From Halioglobus sp. (lineage in GTDB: Bacteria; Pseudomonadota; Gammaproteobacteria; Pseudomonadales; Halieaceae): a stretch of DNA of 53,126 nucleotides. Both the position numbers and the translations under genes were made by a program. The notes beneath the pieces were generated by a model. It saw nothing but the letters and a program-made list of their open reading frames with translations. It did no database searches and was not told the DNA's origin. This document shows positions 27,353 to 36,321 of this stretch, in pieces (positions within the stretch are counted from its first letter, which is position 1; the number at the start of each line of letters is the position of its first letter). Where the stretch lies: assembly GCA_020443345.1 (NCBI GenBank), contig JAGRIH010000026.1, positions 10,720-63,845 on the forward strand, written 5' to 3'.

Positions 27353-29470
27353 ATGGAAAGCATAGACGCCCTCAACGCCACGCTGCGCAGCTATCTCACT
27401 CCGGAGCAGAGCAACCACGTAAAGCGCGCCTACTACTTTGCCGAGCAGGCCCACTTCGGGCAGTTGCGCCGCAGTGGCGAACCCTATGTGACACACCCCC
27501 TGGCGGTCGCCGGGATCCTGGCTGACATGCACATGGACCACCAGAGTCTGATGGCCGCCATGCTGCACGATGTGATCGAGGATACCGGTATCGAGAAATC
27601 AGCTATCGGTACACAGTTTGGTTCGACTGTAGCCGAACTGGTGGACGGGGTCAGCAAGCTGACCCAGATGGAGTTTGGGTCTCTCGAAGAAAAGCAGGCC
27701 GAGAATTTCCAGAAAATGGCCCTGGCCATGGCGCAGGACATTCGGGTCATCCTGGTGAAACTGGCCGACCGATTGCACAACATGCGCACCCTGGGCGTGC
27801 TGCAGAACTCCAAGGCGCGCCGCATCGCCCGTGAAACCCTCGACATTTACGCCCCTATCGCCATGCGTCTGGGCATGAACAGTGCGCGCATTGAGTTCGA
27901 GGATCTGGGCTTCAGCGCCCTCTACCCGATGCGTGCCCGACGCATCGATGCGGCCGTGCGCCACGCGCGGGGCCACCGCAAGGAACTGGTGGAAAAGATT
28001 CGCCACCAGATCGAAACCACCCTGGAACAGGAGGGTCACGACGCAGAGGTCATCGGGCGCGAAAAGCACCTGTACAGTATCTACAGGAAGATGAAATCGA
28101 AGCGCAAGTCGTTTTCCGAAATCATGGATATCTACGCCTTTCGCATCATCGTCGACTCGGTGGACACCTGCTACCGCGTACTGGGCTGCATCCACAGCCT
28201 GTACAAGCCGGTACCGGGGGAGTTCAAGGACTACATCGCCATTCCCAAAGCCAATGGTTACCAGTCGCTGCACACTGTGGCGATGGGTTTGCACGGGGTT
28301 CCCATCGAGATTCAGATTCGCACCCAGGAAATGGAGGATATGGCCAACAACGGCATCGCGGCCCACTGGCTGTACAAAACCGACGGGCAGGCGACCAACG
28401 GCAGCCACGCCCGCGCCCGGCGCTGGGTACAGGGCCTGCTGGAAATGCAGCAGCGCGCCGGCAACTCCCTGGAATTCATTGAAAATGTAAAAATCGACCT
28501 GTTCCCGGATGAAATTTACGTGTTTACCCCGAAGGGCCGCATCCTGGAGCTGCCGCGCGGGGCGACCGCAGTGGACTTCGCCTACGCCGTGCACACCGAT
28601 GTCGGCAACAGCTGCGTGGCCTGCCGGATCAACCGTCGCCTGGCGCCGCTGTCTGAACCGCTGGAAAGCGGCGAGACCGTGGAGATACTCACGAGTCAGG
28701 GTGCTCGGCCCAACCCGTCCTGGTACAACTACGTGGTTACCGCCAAGGCCCGGACCAACATTCGCCATTTTCTCAAGCACCAGACCCGGGACGACTCGGT
28801 GGCGCTGGGACAGCGCCTGCTGGACAAGGCACTGGGCGGCTTCGACAGCTCACTGCAGCAGCTACCGGCAGAGAAACTGCAGGATTTCCTGTCGCGACAG
28901 CGCTACACATCGCTGGATGACCTGCTCGAAGAGATTGCCCGCGGCAAACGACTGCCGGCCATCACCGCGCAGCAACTGCTGGGCGAAATCTCCGCCAACC
29001 GCATCGAGCCAAACGGCAATGGGCCCCAGCCCATGCCGATCCGCGGCACGGAGGGCTTCATGCTGACCTACGCCAAGTGCTGTCGCCCCATCCCCGGCGA
29101 CCCCATCGAGGGCTACCTGAGCTCTGAAAAGGGCGTGGTGGTGCACCGCGAACGCTGTAACAACCTGGGCGACATGCGCGAGAACAGCGAACGCCTGGTC
29201 GCGCTGCGCTGGGACGACGACGTCGAGGGAGAGTATCTGGTAGAATTGCGCATCGAAGTGGAGAACCGGCGCGGGATGATCGCCATTATTGCCACCCGTA
29301 TCAACAGCATGGGTGTCAACATAGAGAAAATATCCACCAAGGCCAAGGACTACCAGTTCACCTATGTCGATCTGGAGATGATGATCCACAACCGGATTCA
29401 CCTGGCGCGGATCATGAAACGGCTGCGCGCAACCCCCAACGTGCGCAAGGTCATACGAGTCAAGAACTGA
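27353..29470 (+). CDS. spoT: Bifunctional (p)ppGpp synthetase/hydrolase SpoT
   Basis: SpoT degrades and, more weakly, makes (p)ppGpp. The 705-residue protein has an intact HD hydrolase domain (HPLAVAGILADMHMD, with catalytic HD and ED in LHDVIEDTGI at residues 72-77). The synthetase domain follows (SIYRKMKSKRKSFSEIMDIYAFRIIVD, GEFKDYIAIPKANGYQSLHT), then TGS (DEIYVFTPKGRILELPRGATAVDFAYAVH), a zinc-finger-like region (TYAKCCRPIPGDPI) and a C-terminal ACT domain. Intact HD residues separate it from RelA. It is coupled to rpoZ upstream and ridA downstream (39 bp). Carrier-protein sensing through the TGS domain is expected from the family. Confidence 0.96.
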   Translation: MESIDALNATLRSYLTPEQSNHVKRAYYFAEQAHFGQLRRSGEPYVTHPLAVAGILADMHMDHQSLMAAMLHDVIEDTGIEKSAIGTQFGSTVAELVDGVSKLTQMEFGSLEEKQAENFQKMALAMAQDIRVILVKLADRLHNMRTLGVLQNSKARRIARETLDIYAPIAMRLGMNSARIEFEDLGFSALYPMRARRIDAAVRHARGHRKELVEKIRHQIETTLEQEGHDAEVIGREKHLYSIYRKMKSKRKSFSEIMDIYAFRIIVDSVDTCYRVLGCIHSLYKPVPGEFKDYIAIPKANGYQSLHTVAMGLHGVPIEIQIRTQEMEDMANNGIAAHWLYKTDGQATNGSHARARRWVQGLLEMQQRAGNSLEFIENVKIDLFPDEIYVFTPKGRILELPRGATAVDFAYAVHTDVGNSCVACRINRRLAPLSEPLESGETVEILTSQGARPNPSWYNYVVTAKARTNIRHFLKHQTRDDSVALGQRLLDKALGGFDSSLQQLPAEKLQDFLSRQRYTSLDDLLEEIARGKRLPAITAQQLLGEISANRIEPNGNGPQPMPIRGTEGFMLTYAKCCRPIPGDPIEGYLSSEKGVVVHRERCNNLGDMRENSERLVALRWDDDVEGEYLVELRIEVENRRGMIAIIATRINSMGVNIEKISTKAKDYQFTYVDLEMMIHNRIHLARIMKRLRATPNVRKVIRVKN

Positions 29471-29509
29471 GCCGCACACGAGGCGGTCAGCGGCAACAGG
29501 AGAGCCCCC

Positions 29510-29893
29510 GTGAGCAATCGCGCAATCATTTCGACAGCCGACGCTCCCGCGGCCATCGGCCCCTATTCACAGGCCGTCAAGGTGGGCGATACTGTCTGGC
29601 TGTCGGGACAGATCCCCCTGGTGCCGGGCACCGCGGAACTGGTGACGGGCGGCATCGCGGCCCAGGCCAGGCAGGTTTTCGACAACCTGGCGGCGGTGGC
29701 GGACGCGGCCGGCGGCAGTCTGCAGCACGCGGTGAAGCTCAATATTTCACTGACTGACCTGACGGATTTTGCCACGGTCAACGACATCATGGCCGGTTAC
29801 TTCCAGGAGCCCTACCCGGCCCGCGCCTGCGTGCAGGTGGCGGCCCTGCCCAAGGGGGCGGCCATTGAAGTGGAGGCGATCCTCGTTCTATGA
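29510..29893 (+). CDS. ridA: Reactive intermediate/imine deaminase RidA
   Basis: RidA hydrolyses reactive enamine/imine intermediates released by PLP enzymes such as threonine dehydratase. The 127-residue protein includes DAPAAIGPYSQAVKVGDTVWLSGQIP and the C-terminal PARACVQVAALPKGAAIEVEAI, with the catalytic arginine in PARAC. The start is GTG at 29510 with AGGAGAG upstream. Following spoT matches Pseudomonas order. Confidence 0.96.
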   Translation: MSNRAIISTADAPAAIGPYSQAVKVGDTVWLSGQIPLVPGTAELVTGGIAAQARQVFDNLAAVADAAGGSLQHAVKLNISLTDLTDFATVNDIMAGYFQEPYPARACVQVAALPKGAAIEVEAILVL

Positions 29894-29924
29894 GCACTCG
29901 CCGGCCACTGTTGCGCCGGGCGCT

Positions 29925-30776
29925 TTAACCGCGCTCGCGCAGCACCGCGCGATAGCCGCTGCGGTAGTCGGGATAGCGCAGGTCGTATCCCGTGTCGCGC
30001 AGGCGGCGATTGCTGCAGCGCTTGTGTGCCGCCGACGCCGGCGCATACTGCCCCGGCTGCGCCGTGACACCCAGTTCCCGGGCCAGCCACGACTCCACCT
30101 CGAACTGCTCGGCCGGGCAGTCATCGACACCGATATAGAGCGGCGCAAGCGAACCGCCCGCCGCATCTCGCTGCAGCAGGTGCACCAGAAATCCCGCGCA
30201 GTCATCGCGGTGTATGCGGTTGCTGTAGCGCCGGGGCTGGCTCGAACAGAGCTGCCCGCGGGCGATGCGCGACAGCAGGCGGCCCTGTGGCGCGCCGTAA
30301 ATACCGGCAAGGCGCACCACACAGGCACGGTGCGCTGACTCAAGCAGGGCACGCTCTGCCTCGATGATGGCCTGGGCCCGCGGATCGGACGTGGTCAGCG
30401 CGCTGTCCTCGTCCACCCAGCCACCGCAGTCCTGCGCGAACACCCGGGTGCTGGACACCATGACGATCGCGCGCGGCAAATAGCTGCCCAGTCCCGCCAG
30501 CAGATTGGCCATGGCGTCGGTGTAGCCGCTTCGGTAACCGGCCGGCGAGCGGTCCACCGGGTTGAACGTCGCCAGCACGTAGTCCGGCCGCAGGCCGGCG
30601 GCGAAGTCCAGGCTGCCCGCTACGGTGTAGTCGGCGGCAAAGCCGGTAAAGTCCGCGGGCAGCCGGGTGGGGTCGCGCCGCACGCCCGACACGGCCCAAC
30701 CGCAGGCCAGCAGTCGTCTACCGCTGCGCTCACCGAGATCTCCGCAGCCCACAATCAGGACGCTTTTGCGCTTCAT
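29925..30776 (-). CDS. NAD(P)-dependent epimerase/SDR-like protein (YeeZ type)
   Basis: This is a 283-residue atypical short-chain dehydrogenase. The N-terminal nucleotide-binding motif is VLIVGCGDLGERSGRRLL (residues 6-23). Further landmarks are MVSSTRVFAQDCGGWVDE and VVRLAGIYGAPQGRLLSRI. The canonical catalytic YxxxK is not present: the usual Tyr region reads SSTRVFAQDCG, as in YeeZ-like proteins, so a redox function is uncertain. The substrate is unknown. It diverges from oxyR with 56 bp between the starts, so it could be controlled with or by OxyR; that is only positional inference. Confidence 0.8.
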   Translation of the reverse strand: MKRKSVLIVGCGDLGERSGRRLLACGWAVSGVRRDPTRLPADFTGFAADYTVAGSLDFAAGLRPDYVLATFNPVDRSPAGYRSGYTDAMANLLAGLGSYLPRAIVMVSSTRVFAQDCGGWVDEDSALTTSDPRAQAIIEAERALLESAHRACVVRLAGIYGAPQGRLLSRIARGQLCSSQPRRYSNRIHRDDCAGFLVHLLQRDAAGGSLAPLYIGVDDCPAEQFEVESWLARELGVTAQPGQYAPASAAHKRCSNRRLRDTGYDLRYPDYRSGYRAVLRERG

Positions 30777-30832
30777 AATAGTTTCTTCCTATGGTTAAAC
30801 TAGGGTCTGTTCCCGCCACCGACCGATCACCC

Positions 30833-31735
30833 ATGACACTGACTGAACTGCGCTACCTCATCGCCCTATCTGAAACCGGGCACTTCCGCAAGGCGGCTGA
30901 CCAGTGCCATGTGAGCCAGCCGACCCTGAGTATCGCCATCAAGAAGCTGGAACGCGAACTGGGGATCAACCTGTTCGAGCGCTCCCGGCACCGGGTGGCC
31001 GCCACACCCATCGGGGAACGTATTGTAGAGCAGGCGCGCACCGTGCTGCAGGAGAGTCGTACCCTGCTGCACCTGGCGGAACTGGGCAAGGATCCGCTGG
31101 GCAGCATGCTGTCGGTGGGGGCCATCTATACTGTCGGACCCTACCTGTTTCCGCGGCTGGTGACACGCCTGCAGGAGATAGCGCCCCAGATGCCGCTGTT
31201 TATCGAGGAGAGCTATACCGCCAGCCTGCGCGGCAAGCTTACCCGCGGCGAGCTGGACGCCATTTTTGTGGCGCTGCCCTTTACCGAGACCGACGTAGTC
31301 ACCCGGGATATCTACAGCGAACCCTTCGTGGTGTTGCTGCGCAAGGACCACCCGCTGGCCCGCCAGACCCATATCGATCCAGTGCTACTGGCCAGTCACC
31401 AGGTGTTGTTGATGGGCGAGGGCCACTGCTTTCGCGACCAGGTCCTGGAGGCCTGTCCCGGCCTGCAACAGGCCATCAGCGAGCGCCATAGCCAGGGCCA
31501 GGCGGTGGTGGAGGGCAGCTCCCTGGAAACGCTCAAGCACATGGTGGCCAGCGGCATGGGCATTACCGTGTTGCCCGAGTTTGCCGCGGATGTGGCCGCC
31601 TACGGCGAGGCCGCTCTCGCGGTGCGCCCCTTCACCGATCCGGTGCCGCAGCGCAGCATCGCGCTGGCCTGGCGCGTCAGCTACCCGCGGCACGAGGCGA
31701 TCGACATTCTCGCCGATGCACTGCGCGAGCAGTAA
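30833..31735 (+). CDS. oxyR: Hydrogen-peroxide-sensing regulator OxyR
   Basis: OxyR is a LysR-type activator of peroxide defence. The 300-residue protein has an N-terminal winged helix-turn-helix (MTLTELRYLIALSETGHFRKAADQCHVSQPTLSIAIKKLE). In the regulatory domain the redox pair falls at Cys199 and Cys208 (GHCFRDQVLEACPG), the same numbers as in E. coli OxyR, so it should be a functional peroxide sensor. The ATG at 30833 gives the family start; an upstream start at 30791 was rejected. It lies 18 bp before recG, the Pseudomonas arrangement, and the two are likely co-transcribed. Confidence 0.96.
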   Translation: MTLTELRYLIALSETGHFRKAADQCHVSQPTLSIAIKKLERELGINLFERSRHRVAATPIGERIVEQARTVLQESRTLLHLAELGKDPLGSMLSVGAIYTVGPYLFPRLVTRLQEIAPQMPLFIEESYTASLRGKLTRGELDAIFVALPFTETDVVTRDIYSEPFVVLLRKDHPLARQTHIDPVLLASHQVLLMGEGHCFRDQVLEACPGLQQAISERHSQGQAVVEGSSLETLKHMVASGMGITVLPEFAADVAAYGEAALAVRPFTDPVPQRSIALAWRVSYPRHEAIDILADALREQ

Positions 31736-31753
31736 CGGCATGACGGGTAACGG

Positions 31754-33823
31754 GTGTCCATGAACGGTATCGCCGACATGCCGGTGAGCGAGTTGCGCGG
31801 GGTCGGCCCCAAACTGGTCGGCAAACTGGCCGACTGCGGTATTTTCCGGGTGGAAGACCTGCTCTTTCACCTGCCGCTGCGCTACCAGGATCGCACCCAC
31901 GTCACACCGATTGCCGCCGTCAGTGACGGCCTGGATGCTGTCATCGAAGGCGAGGTCCGCGCCGCCGATATCGTGTTCGGGCGACGGCGCAGCCTGGTGG
32001 CGCGCCTGCAGGATGGCAGCGGCACGATTACCCTGCGCTTTTTCCACTTCAGCGGCGCGCAGAAAAACAACCTGCGCCCCGGCACCCGCCTGCGCTGCTT
32101 CGGCCAGGTCCGGCGGGGCAGCCACGGCCTGGAAATGTATCACCCGCAGTACCGCGCGCTGCGCGACGGCGAGCAGCCGCTAGAGGAAGCGCTCACCCCG
32201 GTCTACCCCACGGCGGCGGGCATCGGCCAGTACCAGTGGCGCCAGCTGTGCAGCCAGGCCCTGCGGCATCTGCAGCGGGCGGCGCCGGCGGATTTGCTGC
32301 TCCCCGGCCACCCCTATCCCTACGACCTGGTGGCCGCCCTGGGCTATCTACATGCCCCGCCCCCGGATGCAGACCAGGCCCTGCTGCGCGAGGGACAGCA
32401 CCCGGCACAGCAGCGCCTGGCGCTGGAGGAACTGATCGCCCACCACCTGTCCCTGCGCGTGCTGCGCAGCCGGCACCGGGCCAATCCCGCCCCGGTCCTG
32501 GGCGCCCATCCCGAGGCCCAGCGGCAGTTGTTTGCCGCACTGGCCTTCGAGCCGACCGGCGCACAGCGCCGTGTAATGGCAGAAATCACCGCGGACCTGG
32601 CGCGGCCGCGGCCGATGCTGCGTCTGGTGCAGGGCGATGTCGGTTCGGGCAAGACCCTGGTGGCCGCAGCGGCGGCGCTGCAGGCCATTGCCAGCGGTTA
32701 CCAGGTGGCGATCATGGCGCCCACCGAAATACTCGCCGAACAACACCTGCGCACCTTCAGCGACTGGTTCGCTGCACTGCGAATCGAGTTGGCCTGGCTC
32801 GGCGGCCGCCTCAAGGGTGCGCGGCGGCAGGCCGCACTGGAGGCGATAGCCAGCGGTGCGGCGGCGCTGGTCATCGGCACCCACGCCCTGTTCCAGGACG
32901 ACGTGGCCTTCGCCCGGCTGGGACTGGTGATCGTGGATGAACAGCACCGCTTCGGGGTGCACCAGCGCCTGTCCCTGACCGGCAAGTCTGCCAGCGGCAG
33001 CCATCCCCACCAACTGGTGATGACGGCGACCCCGATACCGCGCACCCTGTCCATGGTGGCCTATGCCGATCTCGACTGTTCCATTATCGATGAGCTGCCC
33101 CCCGGCCGGCAGCCAGTGACCACGGCGCTGGTGGATAGCAGCCGGCGCGCCGAGGTCGTTGCCCGCGTGGCCCACGCCTGCTCCCGGGGACGCCAGGCTT
33201 ACTGGGTCTGTACCCTGATTGAAGAGAGCGATGCGCTGCAGGCCAGCGCCGCCGAGAATACTGCCCGGGCGCTGCAACAGAGTCTGCCGCAACTCGCTGT
33301 CGGGCTGCTTCACGGGCGCCAGAAGCCGGCCGAGAAAGAGGCGGTGATGGCTGCCTTCAAGGCCGGCGAGCTGGCACTGCTGGTCGCCACCACCGTGATC
33401 GAAGTCGGTGTGGACGTGCCCAACGCCAGCCTGATGATCATCGAGAACCCGGAGCGGCTGGGACTGGCCCAGTTGCACCAGTTGCGCGGCCGGGTGGGCC
33501 GGGGCGGCGCGGCCAGTCACTGTCTGTTACTGTACCAAAGTCCGCTGACCTCCAACGGCAGACAGCGTCTGCAGGCCCTGCGCAGCAGTACAGATGGCTT
33601 TTACATCGCGGAAAAGGACCTCGAGCTGCGCGGCCCCGGTGAGGTGCTGGGCACGCGCCAGACCGGGCTGATGGAGTTCCGGGTGGCGCGGCTGCCGCAG
33701 CATGAGCACCTGCTGGATACCGTACAGATGCTCGCGGCCGAACTGGGGAACCGGGCGCCCGCCAACATCGAGCCACTGATACAGCGCTGGACGGGCACCC
33801 GCCGGCACTTTGCCGGGGTGTAA
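31754..33823 (+). CDS. recG: ATP-dependent DNA helicase RecG
   Basis: RecG remodels stalled replication forks and branch-migrates Holliday junctions. The 689-residue protein has the N-terminal wedge/OB domain (ADMPVSELRGVGPKLVGKL, then RYQDRTHVT), Walker A GDVGSGKT (from about residue 294), the DEQH box (DEQHRFGVHQR), TATPIPRTL, and the helicase C-terminal domain with TTVIEVGVDVPNASLM and QLRGRVGRG. The start could be GTG at 31754 or ATG at 31760, two codons later; the ATG is perhaps more likely. It converges on the rubredoxin-reductase gene with a 28 bp gap. Confidence 0.96.
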   Translation: MSMNGIADMPVSELRGVGPKLVGKLADCGIFRVEDLLFHLPLRYQDRTHVTPIAAVSDGLDAVIEGEVRAADIVFGRRRSLVARLQDGSGTITLRFFHFSGAQKNNLRPGTRLRCFGQVRRGSHGLEMYHPQYRALRDGEQPLEEALTPVYPTAAGIGQYQWRQLCSQALRHLQRAAPADLLLPGHPYPYDLVAALGYLHAPPPDADQALLREGQHPAQQRLALEELIAHHLSLRVLRSRHRANPAPVLGAHPEAQRQLFAALAFEPTGAQRRVMAEITADLARPRPMLRLVQGDVGSGKTLVAAAAALQAIASGYQVAIMAPTEILAEQHLRTFSDWFAALRIELAWLGGRLKGARRQAALEAIASGAAALVIGTHALFQDDVAFARLGLVIVDEQHRFGVHQRLSLTGKSASGSHPHQLVMTATPIPRTLSMVAYADLDCSIIDELPPGRQPVTTALVDSSRRAEVVARVAHACSRGRQAYWVCTLIEESDALQASAAENTARALQQSLPQLAVGLLHGRQKPAEKEAVMAAFKAGELALLVATTVIEVGVDVPNASLMIIENPERLGLAQLHQLRGRVGRGGAASHCLLLYQSPLTSNGRQRLQALRSSTDGFYIAEKDLELRGPGEVLGTRQTGLMEFRVARLPQHEHLLDTVQMLAAELGNRAPANIEPLIQRWTGTRRHFAGV

Positions 33824-33851
33824 GCGGGGCGGGCGCGGTGCGCGCAGCGGC

Positions 33852-35222
33852 TCAGGGCATGATTGCCGGCAGTTCTTTTTGCAGGGCGGTCTTTGCGCCG
33901 GTCGCCTCGCCGGTCAGGGCAAAGCCCAGCAGCCGGCCGCCCACATCGCGAAACTCGCTCCTGACGCTGTTGCCGCGGGCCGCAGTAGTCCACGCGCCCG
34001 CTGCATCGAGCGGCGGCGGCGCCACCACTACCGGGCAGGCGGGCGTCTTGATGGTAACCGGCATCGCCGGATAGCTCACCTCGGTCGGCTCACCGGCCAG
34101 GGTTTTACCCAGGGCTCGCGCGGCGGCCATCAGGGGCGCCACATAAACCAGTACATGGCCGCTGACCTCCGCGCAGTCACCCAGCGCGTAGACATTGGGG
34201 GCACTGGTTTCTAGCAGCTTGTTGGTGACGATACCGCGGTTGATCTCGATGCCTGAGGTCCTGGCCAGCTCCGTGCGCGGACGCACCCCCACGGCGGACA
34301 ACACCAGGTCGGCGCGGATTTCAGCACCGTCATCGAGGCTGACCACCAGGCCCTTATCCGCCCTGTTCACGGCGGTAACCAGGGGGCCAAAATGGAACTT
34401 CGCGCCCTTTTCCTCCAGCGCCGCCTGTACCGCCCTGCCGGCGGCCTCCGGCAACAGCGTCGGCAGGCAGTGGCCCAGGGTATCGACCACCTCCACGGCA
34501 AAGCCCCCGTTGAGCAGGTCGTTGGCAAACTCACAGCCGATCAGGCCGCTACCGACAATGCACACTTTGCGCACTGCATTTTTTTCCATCGCCGTGCGAA
34601 AATCCGCGTAATCGAGCAGGTCGTTTACCGAGTAAACCCGATCCAGGCCATCGCCCTCGATGGGCGGGCGGATCACTTCGGAGCCCAGCGCCAGCACCAG
34701 TTTGCCGTAGTGGATTGCGGTCTGGGCATCGCCGGTATGGATGAGCTGCGCGGCGGTATCGATGCTCTCCACCCGGGTCATGGTCCACACGCGGGCTTTG
34801 AGCTCGAGCGCCATGCTGCCCGCATCGAGGTGTGCCAGGTCATCGGCACCGGTGCCTTTGGTGTAGCCGGTGGACAACATCGGCTTGGAATAGGAGCGCC
34901 CGTCATCGGCCGTGATCAGCACCAGCGGCGTGTCGCTGTCACGCTTGCGAAACTCCCGGGCCACGCCATAACCGGCCAGCCCGGTACCCAGGATGACCAC
35001 CGGTGCCTGTGCCGGGTCGACCACCTCGGCGGCGTGGTGCGGTGTCTCATCCAGGGGCGCCTCCTCCAGCAGCTCGAAGTCCTCCTTGCCGACGCCGCAG
35101 TCGGGGCACAGCCAGTCCTCCGGCACGTCTTCCCAGCGGGTGCCCGGTGCAATGCCGTCATCGGGCCAGCCCTCTTTCTCGTCGTAGACGAACCCGCAGA
35201 CGATGCATTCCCACTTGCTCAT
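33852..35222 (-). CDS. Rubredoxin fused to rubredoxin-NAD(+) reductase
   Basis: This 456-residue protein joins an N-terminal rubredoxin (residues 1-54, iron ligands Cys6, Cys9, Cys39 and Cys42 in ECIVCG and CPDCG) to a FAD/NAD(P) oxidoreductase of the rubredoxin reductase type. The reductase begins after a linker of about 20 residues (residues 55-75), with the FAD motif GTGLAGYG (79-86), a second NAD motif [10 protein letters not shown] and YALGDCAEV. In Pseudomonas rubA and rubB are separate genes near ubiA. The fused protein should pass electrons from NAD(P)H to rubredoxin, which can serve alkane hydroxylases or oxidative-stress reductases. The electron acceptor is not in this window. Confidence 0.9.
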   Translation of the reverse strand: MSKWECIVCGFVYDEKEGWPDDGIAPGTRWEDVPEDWLCPDCGVGKEDFELLEEAPLDETPHHAAEVVDPAQAPVVILGTGLAGYGVAREFRKRDSDTPLVLITADDGRSYSKPMLSTGYTKGTGADDLAHLDAGSMALELKARVWTMTRVESIDTAAQLIHTGDAQTAIHYGKLVLALGSEVIRPPIEGDGLDRVYSVNDLLDYADFRTAMEKNAVRKVCIVGSGLIGCEFANDLLNGGFAVEVVDTLGHCLPTLLPEAAGRAVQAALEEKGAKFHFGPLVTAVNRADKGLVVSLDDGAEIRADLVLSAVGVRPRTELARTSGIEINRGIVTNKLLETSAPNVYALGDCAEVSGHVLVYVAPLMAAARALGKTLAGEPTEVSYPAMPVTIKTPACPVVVAPPPLDAAGAWTTAARGNSVRSEFRDVGGRLLGFALTGEATGAKTALQKELPAIMP

Positions 35223-35251
35223 AGCACTACCCGCTCCATCGCTGTCTGATC

Positions 35252-35290
35252 CATCGTTTGCGGCCTTTTTAGCGTAAAAGCCGAACGATG
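35252..35290. repeat. Imperfect 39-base inverted repeat in the rubredoxin/ubiA gap
   Basis: CATCGTT (35252-35258) pairs with AACGATG (35284-35290), and an inner CTTTT pairs with AAAAG around a six-base loop, with small bulges. It lies 30 bp from the rubredoxin-reductase start in a 220 bp divergent region. It could be a regulatory site or a hairpin. The central 19 bases (35263-35281) recur in yaaA at 38940-38958. Confidence 0.45.
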
Positions 35291-35442
35291 GCCGAATTTA
35301 GAGACGCAACACTATAGATAGGTACAAGGTTTGTGCAAGGACTTTCTGCCGCGATCGCCAGCGCGGCAGGACACGCAGACGCTGCATTTGCGGCGACAAC
35401 CCAGTAAGCTTGGCGGCTTGCCGGATTCACACCGAGTTGCCC

Positions 35443-36315
35443 ATGCCCGACACCCGGAAAATTGCAGCGCTGCTGCACCTCATCCGCTTCGACAAACCCA
35501 TCGGTACCCTGCTGCTGTTGTGGCCGACCCTGTGGGCGCTGTGGATCGCCGCCGGCGGCGTACCGGATGCAAAACTGCTGGCAATCTTTGTGCTGGGCAC
35601 GTTCCTGACCCGCTCGGCCGGCTGCATCGTCAACGATTTCGCGGACCGCAATCTGGACGGTGGGGTCGAGCGCACCAACGCCCGCCCGCTGGTGATCGGT
35701 TCCGTGTCGGAAAAAGAGGCGCTGGCGCTGTTCGTCACTCTGATGTTACTGGCATTTGTCCTCGTGCTGTTTACCAATGCGCTGACCATCGCCCTGTCAT
35801 TCGTCGCCGTGGCCCTGGCCTCCAGCTACCCCTTCCTGAAACGCTACACCCACCTGCCCCAAGTGGGGCTGGGCGCGGCCTTTTCCTGGGGCATCCCCAT
35901 GGCGTTCGCGGCGCAGCAGGGAACACTGCCCCCGGCGTTGTGGCTGCTCTACCTGGGCAATCTGCTGTGGACCGTGGTATTCGATACCAAGTACGCCATG
36001 GTGGATCGCGAGGACGACCTCAAGATGGGCATCAAGTCCAGCGCCATCCTGTTTGGCCGGCACGATCGGTTGATTATCGGCCTATTGCAGGTGCTGTGTC
36101 TTGTCTGCCTGTATCTTGCGGGACAACAGTTTGGGCTCGGACCCGCGTTCAACACCTCGCTGCTGGTGGTGGCGGGCCTGTTTGTCTACCACCAGCACCT
36201 GATCAGGCACCGCGACCGCGATGCCTGCTTTCGGGCCTTTTTACACAACAACTGGGTGGGCCTGGCGATCTTTGCGGGTATTGTCCTGCACTACTATGTG
36301 CAAAACAGCGGGTAA
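35443..36315 (+). CDS. ubiA: 4-hydroxybenzoate octaprenyltransferase UbiA
   Basis: UbiA prenylates 4-hydroxybenzoate, the first membrane step of ubiquinone synthesis. The 290-residue protein has about eight membrane helices. Both aspartate-rich motifs are present: [20 protein letters not shown] and [20 protein letters not shown]. The ATG at 35443 gives [34 protein letters not shown], the family start. In Pseudomonas and E. coli the chorismate lyase gene ubiC precedes it; here the upstream region holds no such gene. The next gene starts 6 bp downstream. Confidence 0.95.
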   Translation: MPDTRKIAALLHLIRFDKPIGTLLLLWPTLWALWIAAGGVPDAKLLAIFVLGTFLTRSAGCIVNDFADRNLDGGVERTNARPLVIGSVSEKEALALFVTLMLLAFVLVLFTNALTIALSFVAVALASSYPFLKRYTHLPQVGLGAAFSWGIPMAFAAQQGTLPPALWLLYLGNLLWTVVFDTKYAMVDREDDLKMGIKSSAILFGRHDRLIIGLLQVLCLVCLYLAGQQFGLGPAFNTSLLVVAGLFVYHQHLIRHRDRDACFRAFLHNNWVGLAIFAGIVLHYYVQNSG

Positions 36316-36321
36316 TCACCC

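Noticed and set aside
35269-35478. 69-codon minus-strand frame in the rubredoxin/ubiA gap
   Set aside because: It overlaps the ubiA start, has no ribosome-binding site and no protein-like pattern.
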